The position numbers were made by a program, and so were the translations under genes. A stretch of 64,000 nt of DNA, taken from NCBI RefSeq assembly GCF_029675105.1, contig NZ_JAQQFV010000005.1, positions 186,001-250,000 of the forward strand. Reading direction: 5' to 3'. A model generated the notes under the pieces. The model was not told the DNA's origin, did no database searches, and saw only the letters and a list, made by a program, of their open reading frames with translations. Shown here one piece after another: positions 46,548-55,410 of this stretch. Each line of letters starts with the position of its first letter. Position 1 is the first letter of the stretch. This DNA comes from Nocardia anocheti (lineage in GTDB: Bacteria > Actinomycetota > Actinomycetes > Mycobacteriales > Mycobacteriaceae).

Positions 46548-48328
46548 CGAAGGCGCGTGGTGTGTTCGCGGCGGCCCTGGCCGGGCTGCTGATCCTCACG
46601 GGCTGCGCGAGTCTGCCGGAGTCCTCCGCGCCGCAGGCACTGGGCACCATCAACCGGGCCCCCACCTCGGCGGGCCCGCCGCCGCCCACCCCCGGCCGCG
46701 ACCCCGACCTGCTGGTGGGCGATTTCCTCACCGCCAGCGCCGACCCGGCCAACCGACACGGCGCGGCCCGGCAGTACATGACGACCGAGACCGCCAGCGA
46801 GTGGAACGACGAGGCGAGCATCACCATCGTCGACCGGCCCGACATCCTGCGCGAATCGCGGTCGGCGGACAAGGCCGGGTACGTCATCCGCGCCCGCAAG
46901 GTCGGTGAGCTCGGCAGCGACGGCAGCTATCGCGCCGTCGAGGGCATCCTCGAGAACAAGATCGAGATGAGCAAGCTCGAGGGGGAGTGGCGCATCACCG
47001 ACCTGCCCGACGGCGTGGTCACCGATTCGAACTCCTTCGACAAGTCCTACCGCCGCTACGTGCTCAACTACATCGAACCGGGCAACTCCGCGCTGGTCCC
47101 GGACCCGCGCTGGCTCTCGGCCTCGCGCGGCGAACTCACCGAGCGGCTGATCGGCCTGCTCGGCGCGGGCCCGCAGGCCGCGATCGCCCCGGTGGTGCGC
47201 AACGAGCTCGCCCCACCGGTGGCGGTGAAGGGCCCGATCACCAAGGCCGACAACGAACCGGGCGAGGTCGGCGTCGGCATCGGCGGGGTGCGCGTCGACT
47301 TCAGCGGGGTCGGCAATCTGGGCCAGCGGGAACGCGAACTGTTCGCGGCCCAGGTGGTGATGACCCTCGCGGGCGCCGACATCCTCGGCCCGTACGTGCT
47401 GCTGGCCGACGGCAAACCCCTCGACGAGCGATTCCCCGACGGCTGGTCGGTCGCCGATGTCGACCAGTACAGCGCCAGCGCGCCCGGGCAGAGCCGGGTC
47501 GGGCTGCACGCGGTGCGCAACGGCACCCTCGTGCAGGTGACGCCCGACGGCATCATCACCCCGAGCGGTTCCTTCGGGGAGGCCACCAACCTGCAGTCGG
47601 TCGGCATCTCCGCCGACGGCCAGTTCGTCGCCGCGGTCGCCGACACCGGCAGGCCCGAGTCCGAACCGGGCCGCACCCTGCTGATCGGCAACTACGGCGC
47701 CAAGGCGTTCGGCGTGGCCGAGGGCATGAGCATCGCGCGGCCGTCCTGGACCGCCGACGGCGGCGCGGCCTGGACGGTGATCGACGGCGAGCGGGTCATC
47801 CGCGCGGTCACCGATCGCGCCACCGGCAATGTCTCGGTGGAACCGGTGGAGACCGCGGGGCTGCTCGAGGGCACCGGCGCGCCGCGACTGCCGATCACCG
47901 AGGTCGCGATCTCGCGCACGGGGGTGCGGGCGGCGCTGATCGCCGACGGCAAGGTCTACGTGGCGGTCGTCGAGCGCCGCCCCGACGGCAAGTACGCGCT
48001 GACCTCCCCGGTCCCCGTGGCGGTCGGCCTGAGCACCAAGGTGGTCTCGCTGAGCTGGATCACCGGCGACACCCTCATGGTGGCCCGTGAGGGCAATGTC
48101 GACCCGGTGCTCACCGTCTCCATCGACGGCTCCCAGCTCACCCCGATGACACCGCAGAACCTCACCCCGCCGGTCCGGGTGGTGACCGCGGCGCCCACCA
48201 CCCAGTACGTCGCGGACTCGCGCGCGGTGCTGCAACTGCAGACCGCCGACCCCGCCCGCAACGACCGCTTCTGGCGCGAGGTGCCCGGCCTCACCGGCGA
48301 CAACGTCGTCCCCGTGCTGCCCAACTGA
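46544..48328 (+). CDS. lpqB: Lipoprotein LpqB
   Basis: 594 aa from ATG 46544. Signal peptide ends in lipobox L-T-G-C21, so it is membrane-anchored outside. An N-terminal NTF2-like region ([11 protein letters not shown]), a GerMN/sporulation-germination domain, then a beta-propeller-like C-terminal half with repeated F-V-A-A-V-A-D, A-W-T-V-I-D-G and [12 protein letters not shown] strands. In mycobacteria LpqB binds the MtrB sensor domain and tunes MtrAB signalling. The 4-base overlap with mtrB supports joint action. Confidence 0.96.
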   Translation: MTKARGVFAAALAGLLILTGCASLPESSAPQALGTINRAPTSAGPPPPTPGRDPDLLVGDFLTASADPANRHGAARQYMTTETASEWNDEASITIVDRPDILRESRSADKAGYVIRARKVGELGSDGSYRAVEGILENKIEMSKLEGEWRITDLPDGVVTDSNSFDKSYRRYVLNYIEPGNSALVPDPRWLSASRGELTERLIGLLGAGPQAAIAPVVRNELAPPVAVKGPITKADNEPGEVGVGIGGVRVDFSGVGNLGQRERELFAAQVVMTLAGADILGPYVLLADGKPLDERFPDGWSVADVDQYSASAPGQSRVGLHAVRNGTLVQVTPDGIITPSGSFGEATNLQSVGISADGQFVAAVADTGRPESEPGRTLLIGNYGAKAFGVAEGMSIARPSWTADGGAAWTVIDGERVIRAVTDRATGNVSVEPVETAGLLEGTGAPRLPITEVAISRTGVRAALIADGKVYVAVVERRPDGKYALTSPVPVAVGLSTKVVSLSWITGDTLMVAREGNVDPVLTVSIDGSQLTPMTPQNLTPPVRVVTAAPTTQYVADSRAVLQLQTADPARNDRFWREVPGLTGDNVVPVLPN

Positions 48329-48362
48329 AACCTGTCGGACCCCACGGTCATACTCGCTCGCT

Positions 48363-49007
48363 ATGAGAGCGCTGCTGGATTTGGTGTTGCCCGCCTGCTG
48401 CGGCGGCTGCGGTCTGCCGGGGTCGTCCTGGTGCGTCGACTGCGCGGCCACCCTCGCTCGCGCGCCGGTGCGGGTCCGACCACGCACCGACCCCGGTGTG
48501 CCGTGCTGGACCCTCGGCCCGTACGCGGGGCCGGGGCGGCGCGCGGTACTGGCCGCCAAGGAGCGTGGTCGCCGCGATCTGGCCGAACCCCTCGGCGCGG
48601 CGCTGGCCCACGCCCTGGCCCGGCTGCGCGCCCCGGACCGACCCCTGATCCTCGTGCCCGCCCCCACCAGAGCCGCCGCCGCCCGGCGTCGTGGCGGCGA
48701 TCCGGTGGCCCGCGCGACGGCGGTCGCGGCGGGTTGGCTCATCGATTGCCGGAGCGTGCCGCTGCTGCGGTTCGGGCGTGGTGTGCGTGACTCGGTCGGT
48801 TTGACCCGGCAGGAACGGGCACACAATCTGTACGGCCGGATCATCGCCGCTCCGGTCGCCGCCCCAGCAGCCCCGATCGGCGCGAATGCCGAGGTAGTTC
48901 TGGTCGACGACGTGTTGACCACCGGGGCCACCGCCCGCGAGTCGGTGCGCGTTCTTGGCCGAATCGGGGTAGTTCCGCGTGCCGTTTTGGTGACGTGTGC
49001 GGCTTGA
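48363..49007 (+). CDS. ComF family protein (phosphoribosyltransferase fold)
   Basis: 214 aa. An N-terminal zinc-finger-like segment, C-C-G-G-C-G-L-P-G-S-S-W-C-V-D-C, is followed by a type I phosphoribosyltransferase domain with PRPP loop V-V-L-V-D-D-V-L-T-T-G-A-T and the ComF motif L-T-R-Q-E-R-A-H-N-L. In competent bacteria ComF handles incoming single-stranded DNA with DprA/PriA; whether that applies here is unknown. The orthologue in mycobacteria, Rv3242c, has the same neighbours (lpqB side and HPF). Confidence 0.9.
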   Translation: MRALLDLVLPACCGGCGLPGSSWCVDCAATLARAPVRVRPRTDPGVPCWTLGPYAGPGRRAVLAAKERGRRDLAEPLGAALAHALARLRAPDRPLILVPAPTRAAAARRRGGDPVARATAVAAGWLIDCRSVPLLRFGRGVRDSVGLTRQERAHNLYGRIIAAPVAAPAAPIGANAEVVLVDDVLTTGATARESVRVLGRIGVVPRAVLVTCAA

Positions 49008-49191
49008 CGGGGCGAAATTTGCGTGAACAGTGGCGCGCTTGCTCATGTCGGACTAGCGTCGCGATCACACACCGATCCACTAGCTCGGGAGGTGGGGCCG
49101 CGGAAATCTGGTGCCGGGCGATTCCCGATCGGCACAGCTCAATCTCGCCGCACACGAGCGTTTGCGTGCGGCCATTATCCGGGAGGTACGC

Positions 49192-49896
49192 GTGACGACT
49201 TCTGCACGGACATCAGTGCGAGATGCTGACCCTACGGCACTGCTGGACGGTGCCAACGACACGACCGGATCCGAAACCCCACACGCTGAAGTGGTGGTCT
49301 CCGGTCGCAACGTCGAAATCCCCGACCACTATCGAATTCACGTCGCGGAGAAGCTCGCTCGCCTCGAGCGCTTCGACCCGTCGATCTTCCTGTTCGATGT
49401 GGAACTCTTCCATGAACGCAACCGTCGTCAACGCAAGGCCTGTCAGCGAGTGGAGATCACCGCGCGCGGGCGTGGACCGATCGTGCGCGCCGAGGCGTGC
49501 GCCGACAGCTTCTACGCCGCGCTCGAATCGGCCACCCAGAAGATCGAGAGCAGGCTGCGCCGCGCCAAGGACAAGCGGCGCGTCGTGCACTACGGCGACA
49601 AGACGCCGGTCTCGGTCGCGCAGGCCACCGCGACGCTGGTGGACGATTCCCTGTTCACCGCGCCCAACGGCGCCGAGGCCCATGCCCACGGCGAGGATGT
49701 CGAGGACCAGACCGGTCCCGGACACATCGTCCGCACCAAGGTGCACGCCGCGACGCCGATGTCGGTCGACGACGCGCTCTACCAGATGGAGCTGGTGGGG
49801 CACGACTTCTTCCTGTTCCACGACCGTGAGACCGACCGTCCCTCGGTCGTCTACCGCAGACACGCCTTCGACTACGGCCTGATCCGGCTGGCCTAG
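49192..49896 (+). CDS. hpf: Ribosome hibernation-promoting factor, long form
   Basis: 234 aa from GTG 49192, with GGGAGG 5 bases upstream; upstream in-frame starts lack a ribosome site. N-terminal S30AE/RaiA domain (~35-140) with V-V-V-S-G-R-N-V-E-I-P-D-H-Y-R and K-I-E-S-R-L-R-R-A-K-D, then a linker and the C-terminal dimerisation domain (S-V-D-D-A-L-Y-Q-M-E-L-V-G-H-D-F-F-L-F). The long form makes inactive 100S ribosome dimers in many bacteria; in mycobacteria it stabilises 70S ribosomes in stasis. The 184-base leader has GTGCCG/CGGCAC arms near 49110-49135. Confidence 0.92.
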   Translation: MTTSARTSVRDADPTALLDGANDTTGSETPHAEVVVSGRNVEIPDHYRIHVAEKLARLERFDPSIFLFDVELFHERNRRQRKACQRVEITARGRGPIVRAEACADSFYAALESATQKIESRLRRAKDKRRVVHYGDKTPVSVAQATATLVDDSLFTAPNGAEAHAHGEDVEDQTGPGHIVRTKVHAATPMSVDDALYQMELVGHDFFLFHDRETDRPSVVYRRHAFDYGLIRLA

Positions 49897-49914
49897 GTTC
49901 GACGCGCGATTCCG

Positions 49915-49936
49915 GGCACCCGTCACCGCGGGTGCC
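49915..49936. terminator. Bidirectional hairpin between hpf and bluB
   Basis: GGCACCCG (49915-49922) and CGGGTGCC (49929-49936) form an 8-bp stem with a 6-base loop in the 50-base gap between two convergent genes. No U-tract is present, so termination on either strand is inferred from position. Confidence 0.6.
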
Positions 49937-49946
49937 TGGTCCGTGT

Positions 49947-50579
49947 TCAGCCGAAGGTCTCGTAGTGCACGGCCTCGGTGAGCGCGCGGCCGCATCGCCA
50001 GCCGAATCGTTCCAGGTCGGGTACCCGCTGGAACTCCCGCACCGGCCCCACGCACAGCCACGCCACCGGCCTGATCCCGGCGGGCAGCGCGACCAGCTCG
50101 GCCAGGAATTCCGGATCGTAGAACGACACCCAGCCCACGCCCACCCGCTCGGCGGTCGCCGCCAGCCACAGATTCTGGATCGCGAGCACGGTCGAGTACA
50201 CCCCGGTCTCGGGCACGGTCGCCCGGCCCAGCACCTGCGGTCCGCCGCGCCGGTCGTCGTGGGTGACCACGATGCCGGTGCCGCTCTCGACGACGCCCTC
50301 GATCTTGATCGGGTCGAAGGTCTCGGCCCGCTCGGCGGGCAGCGCGTCGCGGAACTCGACCCGCTTGTCGGCGACGTGATCGGCGAAGCGCCGCAGGGTC
50401 TCGGCGCGGCGCACCACCACGAAGTCCCACGGCTGCGAATTGCCGACACTGGGCGCGCGGTGGGCGGCGTCGAGGATCCGCCAGAGCGTGTCGTCGTCCA
50501 CCGGCTCCCCGGTGAACTCGGCCCGGACATCACGACGCAGACGGATCGCGTCGTAGACGCTCAGCTGATCGGCAGACAC
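49947..50579 (-). CDS. bluB: 5,6-dimethylbenzimidazole synthase
   Basis: 210 aa from GTG 50579. Nitroreductase-fold BluB family: R-R-D-V-R-A-E-F near the start binds FMN phosphate, then A-A-H-R-A-P-S-V-G-N-S-Q-P-W-D-F, G-V-Y-S-T-V-L-A-I-Q-N-L-W-L-A-A and G-V-G-W-V-S-F-Y-D. BluB breaks down FMNH2 with oxygen to make the lower ligand of vitamin B12. No other cobalamin gene is nearby. The S-V-G-N-S position is usually S-V-G-(F/L)-S-Q-P-W, so a related flavin oxidoreductase is a small possibility. Confidence 0.85.
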   Translation of the reverse strand: MSADQLSVYDAIRLRRDVRAEFTGEPVDDDTLWRILDAAHRAPSVGNSQPWDFVVVRRAETLRRFADHVADKRVEFRDALPAERAETFDPIKIEGVVESGTGIVVTHDDRRGGPQVLGRATVPETGVYSTVLAIQNLWLAATAERVGVGWVSFYDPEFLAELVALPAGIRPVAWLCVGPVREFQRVPDLERFGWRCGRALTEAVHYETFG

Positions 50580-50602
50580 GCCGATCAGTGAACCTCGAGC
50601 CG

Positions 50603-51847
50603 TCAGGCCATCGACCGGCGGGCCAGCTTGCGCCCGGCGGCCAGCGCGGTGCGCAGCCCGCGGCGACGCCCGGTCACCGGGTCGACGGTGGCCACGGTGT
50701 TGCCGCCGAAGAAGCGCTCCGACTTGGTCTCCGGCGCGTCGTCGGAGGTGTGGCGCAGGTACTTGTTGGGCAGTGACAGCTTGAGGATCGTGCGCCAGGA
50801 CTTGAAGTACTGCACCGGCAGCGACCCGGTGGTGTAGGGCAGGTCGTACTTGTCGGCCAGCTCGCGTACCCGCACCGCGATGTCGGCGTAGTGGTTGCTC
50901 GGCAGGTCGGGGAACAGGTGGTGCTCGATCTGGTGGCTGAGGTTGCCGGTCATGAAGTGCATGACCGGGCCGCCGGTGATGTTGGCGCTACCGAGCATCT
51001 GCCGCAGGTACCACTCACCCTGGGTCTCGTTCTCGATGTCCTCCTTGGTGAACTTCTCCGCGCCGTCGGGGAAGTGGCCGCAGAAGATCACCGCGTTGGT
51101 CCACACATTGCGCACCACGTTGGCGGCGAAGTTGGCCGTGAGGGTGGAGAAGAACGAGGGGCCGGTGAGCAGCGGGAAGATCAGGTAGTCCTTGGCGGCC
51201 TGCTTGCCGATCTTCTTGAGCACCAGCTTGCGGTCGGCGTCGAACTGCTGCCACTCCGGGGAGTCCTTGGTCCACTTCTTCTTGGCGACCTTGCCCAGCT
51301 CGAGGTGCTGGATCGCGACGCCGTACTCGAACAGCGCCTGCAGCAGGAAGTTGTAGATCGGGTTGCCCAGGTAGAACGGCATCCAACGCTGGTCGCGGGT
51401 GACGCGCAGCAGGCCGTAGCCGATGTCGTCGTCCATGCCCAGGACGTTGGTGTACTTGTGGTGCAGGAAGTTGTGGGTGATCTTCCAGTGCGCCGAGGGG
51501 CCCGCGTTGTCCCATTCCCACGAGGTGGAGTGGATCTCCGGATCGTTCATCCAGTCCCACTGCCCGTGCATGACGTTGTGCCCGATCTCCATGTTCTCGA
51601 TGATCTTGGCGGTGCCGAGCAGGGCGACTCCGGCCAGCCAGGCCGGGGGCAGGAAGCTGGCGAACAGCACCGTGCGGCCGCTGATCTCCAGCGCGCGTTG
51701 TAGCCGGATGACATTGCGGATATACCGCGCGTCCGACGCACCCCGGGAGGATTCGATCTCCCGGCGGATCGCGTCGAATTCCGCACCGAGTGCTTCGACA
51801 TCCGCCGCGGTGAGGTGCGCGTATTCCTTGACATCCGAGATCGCCAT
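50603..51847 (-). CDS. Membrane fatty acyl-CoA desaturase (DesA3-like), copy 1
   Basis: 414 aa. Di-iron membrane desaturase: first box region G-H-N-V-M-H-G-Q-W-D-W, second H-N-F-L-H-H-K-Y-T-N, third H-Q-I-E-H-H-L-F-P-D. Hydrophobic helices lie near 60-85 and about 215-235. Mycobacterial DesA3 (Rv3229c) is the NADPH-dependent stearoyl-CoA delta-9 desaturase that makes oleate with its partner oxidoreductase Rv3230c; a homologous oxidoreductase is at 53.6 kb. A second desaturase gene lies 94 bases upstream on the same strand, so the three likely form one lipid-desaturation unit. Confidence 0.93.
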   Translation of the reverse strand: MAISDVKEYAHLTAADVEALGAEFDAIRREIESSRGASDARYIRNVIRLQRALEISGRTVLFASFLPPAWLAGVALLGTAKIIENMEIGHNVMHGQWDWMNDPEIHSTSWEWDNAGPSAHWKITHNFLHHKYTNVLGMDDDIGYGLLRVTRDQRWMPFYLGNPIYNFLLQALFEYGVAIQHLELGKVAKKKWTKDSPEWQQFDADRKLVLKKIGKQAAKDYLIFPLLTGPSFFSTLTANFAANVVRNVWTNAVIFCGHFPDGAEKFTKEDIENETQGEWYLRQMLGSANITGGPVMHFMTGNLSHQIEHHLFPDLPSNHYADIAVRVRELADKYDLPYTTGSLPVQYFKSWRTILKLSLPNKYLRHTSDDAPETKSERFFGGNTVATVDPVTGRRRGLRTALAAGRKLARRSMA

Positions 51848-51941
51848 GGCGGTTACAGTACCGTAAGTTACGAGAGCGTAGGTTGGCGAATTCTGGCCCG
51901 GATTGTGTGATAAGTCCTATTGAAAAATCGAGATGGAGATG

Positions 51942-53342
51942 TTATCTCGCCCGGCCGAGTCGCTGAGCGAGCTTGTGCCGCAACGCGACCCGCTCCCCAC
52001 GCGCCCGCTCACCCAGCGCCCGCTGTGCCTCGCGCAAGGCCAGCTTCTCCTGCCGCGCCCGCGCCTTGAGTGCCGTCTTGGCCTCGCGCAGCACCTCCTT
52101 CTCGTGCCGCGCCTTCACCTCGAGGGTCACCTTGGCGTCGTGCAGCGCCGAACGCAGACCGAACCGCTTGCCGGTCTCGGGATCCACCCGCAGCGCCTCC
52201 GGCAGCGTGATCCCGGCGAACTTGCGCTCCGAGGAGGTCTCCGGGGCGTCGTCGGCCGTCCGCTTCAGGAAACGGTCCGGCAGCGCCAGCTTGTGGATGG
52301 TGCGGAACGCCAGCAGATACTGCTTGCCCAGCGAACCGGTGGTGTAGGGCAGGTCGTACTTGTCGCACAGCTCGCGCACCCGCACCGCGACCTCCGGATA
52401 CCGATTGCTCGGCAGATCCGGGAACAGGTGGTGCTCGATCTGGTAGCAGAGATTGCCGCTCATGAAGGCCATCACCGGACCGGCCTTGAAATTGGCGCTG
52501 CCCAGCATCTGGCGCAGATACCACTCACCCTGGGTCTCGCCGTCGAGCTGCTCGATGGTGAACTTCTCCGCGCCGTCGGGGAAGTGCCCGCAGAAGATCA
52601 CCGCGTAGGCCCACAGATTGCGGATCAGATTGGCGGTGGTGTTCGCCTTCAGCGTCGACTTCCAGGCCGGGCCGGTGATCGCCGGATACAGGACGAAGTC
52701 CTTGACCACCTGACGGCCCGCCTTGCGCGCGAAGTCCTTGTTCGGCTCCGAGAGCAGCTGCGTCGGCGGCACGCCCGCCAGCTGCTTCTCGATGCTCAGA
52801 TCGTGCAGCGCGATCCCCCACTCGAAGGTGGCCGCGAGCAGCAGATTCGCCGCGGGCTGCACCAGGTGCTTGGGATGCCAGGTCTCGTCACGGGTCATCC
52901 GCAGGATGCCGAAACCGAGATCCTCGTCCTTGCCCAGCACATTGGTGTAGGTGTGATGGGAGTAGTTGTGCGCCCGACGCCACTGCGCCGAGGTCCCGGT
53001 CATATCCCACTCCCAGCTGGTGGAATGGATCTCCGGATCGTTCATCCAGTCCCACTGGCCGTGGCTCACATTGTGGCCGAGCTCCATGTTCTCGATGATC
53101 TTGGCCACCGACATCAGCGCGGTGCCGCTCAGCCAGGCCCAGCGATTACGGCTGCCGAACAGGATCGCGCGGCCCGCCACCTCGAGACCGCGCTGGGCGG
53201 CGATGGTGCGACGGATGTAGCGCGCGTCGCGCTCACCGCGGGAGGTCTCCACCGAGCGGCGGATGGAGTCGAGTTCTTTCCCCAGGGTCTCGATGTCGGC
53301 CGCCGTCAAATGGGCGAAAGCCTGAATATCGGTGATGGCCAC
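51942..53342 (-). CDS. Membrane fatty acyl-CoA desaturase, copy 2, with basic repeat tail
   Basis: 466 aa, a paralogue of copy 1 through residue ~395: G-H-N-V-S-H-G-Q-W-D-W, H-N-Y-S-H-H-T-Y-T-N, H-Q... replaced by Y-Q-I-E-H-H-L-F-P-D (Tyr for the first His of box 3 region). It extends about 60 residues further than copy 1. The extension is a charged helical tail of three ~18-residue repeats (starts K-A-R-H-E-K-E-V-L-R, K-A-R-A-R-Q-E-K-L-A-L-R, G-E-R-A-R-G-E-R-V-A-L-R). The tail is likely a basic coiled coil on the cytoplasmic side, perhaps binding the reductase or membrane lipids (inference). Its leader contains two competing hairpins. Confidence 0.9.
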   Translation of the reverse strand: MAITDIQAFAHLTAADIETLGKELDSIRRSVETSRGERDARYIRRTIAAQRGLEVAGRAILFGSRNRWAWLSGTALMSVAKIIENMELGHNVSHGQWDWMNDPEIHSTSWEWDMTGTSAQWRRAHNYSHHTYTNVLGKDEDLGFGILRMTRDETWHPKHLVQPAANLLLAATFEWGIALHDLSIEKQLAGVPPTQLLSEPNKDFARKAGRQVVKDFVLYPAITGPAWKSTLKANTTANLIRNLWAYAVIFCGHFPDGAEKFTIEQLDGETQGEWYLRQMLGSANFKAGPVMAFMSGNLCYQIEHHLFPDLPSNRYPEVAVRVRELCDKYDLPYTTGSLGKQYLLAFRTIHKLALPDRFLKRTADDAPETSSERKFAGITLPEALRVDPETGKRFGLRSALHDAKVTLEVKARHEKEVLREAKTALKARARQEKLALREAQRALGERARGERVALRHKLAQRLGRAR

Positions 53343-53379
53343 CGAGGTCCTCTCTGTCGGTCGGCGGCTGGTGCCGCGT

Positions 53380-53500
53380 GTTCTCGGCCCTGGCGGGCCT
53401 CGATTCTTCCCTCCCGCCGGGTACTCCTTCGTCGCACCCTCTGGTCAGTCCAGAATCGAGGCGGGCCGAGAACCGGCGGCTACGCCGCTGTTCTCGGCCC
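53380..53500 (-). repeat. Three-arm inverted repeat (competing hairpins) in the desaturase leader
   Basis: Arm A GTTCTCGGCCC (53380-53390), arm B GGGCCGAGAAC (53463-53473) and arm C GTTCTCGGCCC (53490-53500) mean B can pair with A or with C. B-C is a perfect 11-bp stem with an inner GCGGC/GCCGC stem. A-B is lengthened by CCTCGATTCT (53398-53407) pairing with AGAATCGAGG (53452-53461). The element fills the 263-base gap before the desaturase gene on the minus strand. It may be an attenuator-like leader or part of a repeat family, since the arm also occurs at 28115-28137. Confidence 0.65.
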
Positions 53501-53605
53501 GATGTCACACGCATGGCGCACGGTAGGCCCAGCCCAGCCACTGTCGGCCGTCATCGGCCGATGCATGCTTCGAGGGTACCTGGTCACCAGCGAGAAGGGG
53601 ATCGC

Positions 53606-54736
53606 TCAGATGTCGAGGGTGCAGTCTCCCGCCGCCGCGGAGATGCACGTCTGCACCTTGTCGCCCGGCTGACGTTCGTCGCCGTTGCGCAGGTCGCGGG
53701 CGTGTCCCGCCGAGAGGGTGACCACGCAGGTCTGGCAGATGCCCATGCGGCAGCCGAAGGGCAGTTGCACGCCCACCGACTCGCCCGCCTCGAGCAGGCT
53801 GGTGGCGCCGTCGACGGTGAGGGTGCGCCCGGTGGTGCCGAAGGTGACGGTGCCGCCCTCGCCGATGGCGGAGCGTTCCACCTCGAAGCGTTCGATGTGC
53901 AGCTTCTCGCCGATTCCGGCGGCCTTCCAGTGCGTTTCGATGGCGTCGAGCATCGGGGCGGGGCCGCACGCCCAGGTCTCGCGCTCGCGCCAGTCGGGGT
54001 AGAGCTCGTCCAGGCTGGCCAGCGAGAACAGGCCGTGGGAGTCGGTGAGCTGCAGGTGCGAGACGAAGCTGGGGTGCTTGTCGTGCAGCGCGCGCAGCTC
54101 GGCGCCGAACATCACATCGGCGTCGGTGGGGGCGGAGTGCACGTGCACCACATCGGTGACGCCGTCGCGGCGGTCCATCGTGCGCAGCATCGACATCACG
54201 GGGGTGATGCCGCTGCCCGCGGTGAGGAACAACACCTTGGCCGGGGGCGGCTCGGGGAGCACGAACCCGCCCTGGGGCGCGGCCAGGCGCACGATGGTGC
54301 CCGCGGCCACGCCGTTGACCAGATGACCGGAGAGCTTGCCCTCGGGCATGGCCTTCACGGCGATGGAGATCAGCCGCTTGCTGCCCTCACCGGTCCAGTC
54401 CGGCGGACAGGTCAGCGAGTAGGAACGCCAGTTCCAGCGGCCGTCGATCAGGATGCCGATGCCGATGTACTGGCCCGGCTGGTAGCGGAAGTCGAAGCCC
54501 CAGCCCGGCTTGATCACCAGGGTCGCCGAGTCGGCGGTCTCCTTCTGCACCTCGACGATGCGCCCGCGCAGCTCACGCGCCGACCACAGCGGGTTGGCCA
54601 GGTGCAGGTAGTCGTCGGGCAGCAAGGGGGTGGTCACCCGGGCGACCGCGCCACGCAGCACGTTCAGCTTGCCGCCGCGATCGGCGACCTGCGCGGCCGG
54701 TGCTTCGAGCCATTCCCGGAACTTGTTCATGACCAT
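53606..54736 (-). CDS. Ferredoxin/flavodoxin-type oxidoreductase, desaturase partner
   Basis: 376 aa from ATG 54736 (M-V-M-N-K-F); the second ATG 6 bases on is equally possible. FNR-like domain: [12 protein letters not shown] and W-R-S-Y-S-L-T-C for FAD, then NADPH domain with [15 protein letters not shown] and [10 protein letters not shown]-terminal 2Fe-2S plant-type ferredoxin domain has C-R-M-G-I-C-Q-T-C and a distal Cys in V-Q-T-C-I-S. Rv3230c, its mycobacterial counterpart, passes electrons from NADPH to DesA3. Two desaturase genes follow directly on the same strand. Confidence 0.93.
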   Translation of the reverse strand: MVMNKFREWLEAPAAQVADRGGKLNVLRGAVARVTTPLLPDDYLHLANPLWSARELRGRIVEVQKETADSATLVIKPGWGFDFRYQPGQYIGIGILIDGRWNWRSYSLTCPPDWTGEGSKRLISIAVKAMPEGKLSGHLVNGVAAGTIVRLAAPQGGFVLPEPPPAKVLFLTAGSGITPVMSMLRTMDRRDGVTDVVHVHSAPTDADVMFGAELRALHDKHPSFVSHLQLTDSHGLFSLASLDELYPDWRERETWACGPAPMLDAIETHWKAAGIGEKLHIERFEVERSAIGEGGTVTFGTTGRTLTVDGATSLLEAGESVGVQLPFGCRMGICQTCVVTLSAGHARDLRNGDERQPGDKVQTCISAAAGDCTLDI

Positions 54737-54860
54737 GCTTGCCGTGTTCTCCCTGTGCGCCTGGCGAGCTTCGGTGGGGCAGCTCGCTCGAGGCCAGGTT
54801 ACGGCATCGTAGGTTTCCCGGCAGTGGCGCCGGGGCACGAGCGCGACGGTCAGTGGGATG

Positions 54861-55400
54861 TCACAGCAAATCGAGCAGGAAAGGCAGTTCCTGAGTCGCG
54901 TACCAGGCCAGCTGATGGTCCTCGGCGTCCCCGAGGACGAACTCCGCGTCGGGATCGCCCAGGTCGGCGGCGTCGATCACGTCCACGGCCTTGGCGACCT
55001 GGGGTTCGGCCTCGGCCAGGTCGACATGCACCGAGGCCACCTTGTCGTAGGTCACCGGACCGGCCAGCTTCACCACCGCGTCGTCCAGATCGGGCCGCAG
55101 TTTCGCGCCGGTGACATCGGCGGCGATCACCGCGCGCCGGTAGATCGGGCTGCCCGGGTCGGTGGCGGCGGACTCGTCGTCGGGGTCGGCGTCGCCGTCG
55201 CGTTCGGCGGCGAGCAGGCGCAGCGAAGCGCGGGCGGCCTCCTGCATCGCCACCTCGGCGAGCTCGTCGTCGTCGCCCGCGGCGTAGGCCTCGCGCAGGG
55301 CGGGGGTCACCGCGAAGGCGGTCGCGCCCAGCGGGAAGATCTCGCGCTCGTCGACCAGCGCGCGCAGCATCGGGATCGTCGCCGGGATATAGACGCGCAT
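54861..55400 (-). CDS. DUF6912-like conserved hypothetical protein
   Basis: 179 aa from ATG 55400; a GTG at 55424 would overlap the upstream gene and add 8 residues. The start [16 protein letters not shown] and end [11 protein letters not shown] match an actinobacterial family of unknown function (the Rv3231c position in M. tuberculosis). The chain is acidic and Ala-rich, with no membrane segment or signal. Between a WS/DGAT gene and a desaturase reductase it may relate to lipid metabolism, but nothing in the sequence shows an activity. Confidence 0.75.
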   Translation of the reverse strand: MRVYIPATIPMLRALVDEREIFPLGATAFAVTPALREAYAAGDDDELAEVAMQEAARASLRLLAAERDGDADPDDESAATDPGSPIYRRAVIAADVTGAKLRPDLDDAVVKLAGPVTYDKVASVHVDLAEAEPQVAKAVDVIDAADLGDPDAEFVLGDAEDHQLAWYATQELPFLLDLL

Positions 55401-55410
55401 CTTGCCGTTC

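Noticed and set aside
45359..48931. 1190-codon open frame antisense to mtrB-lpqB
   Set aside because: It spans three well-supported plus-strand genes and shows no domain; a codon-bias artefact.
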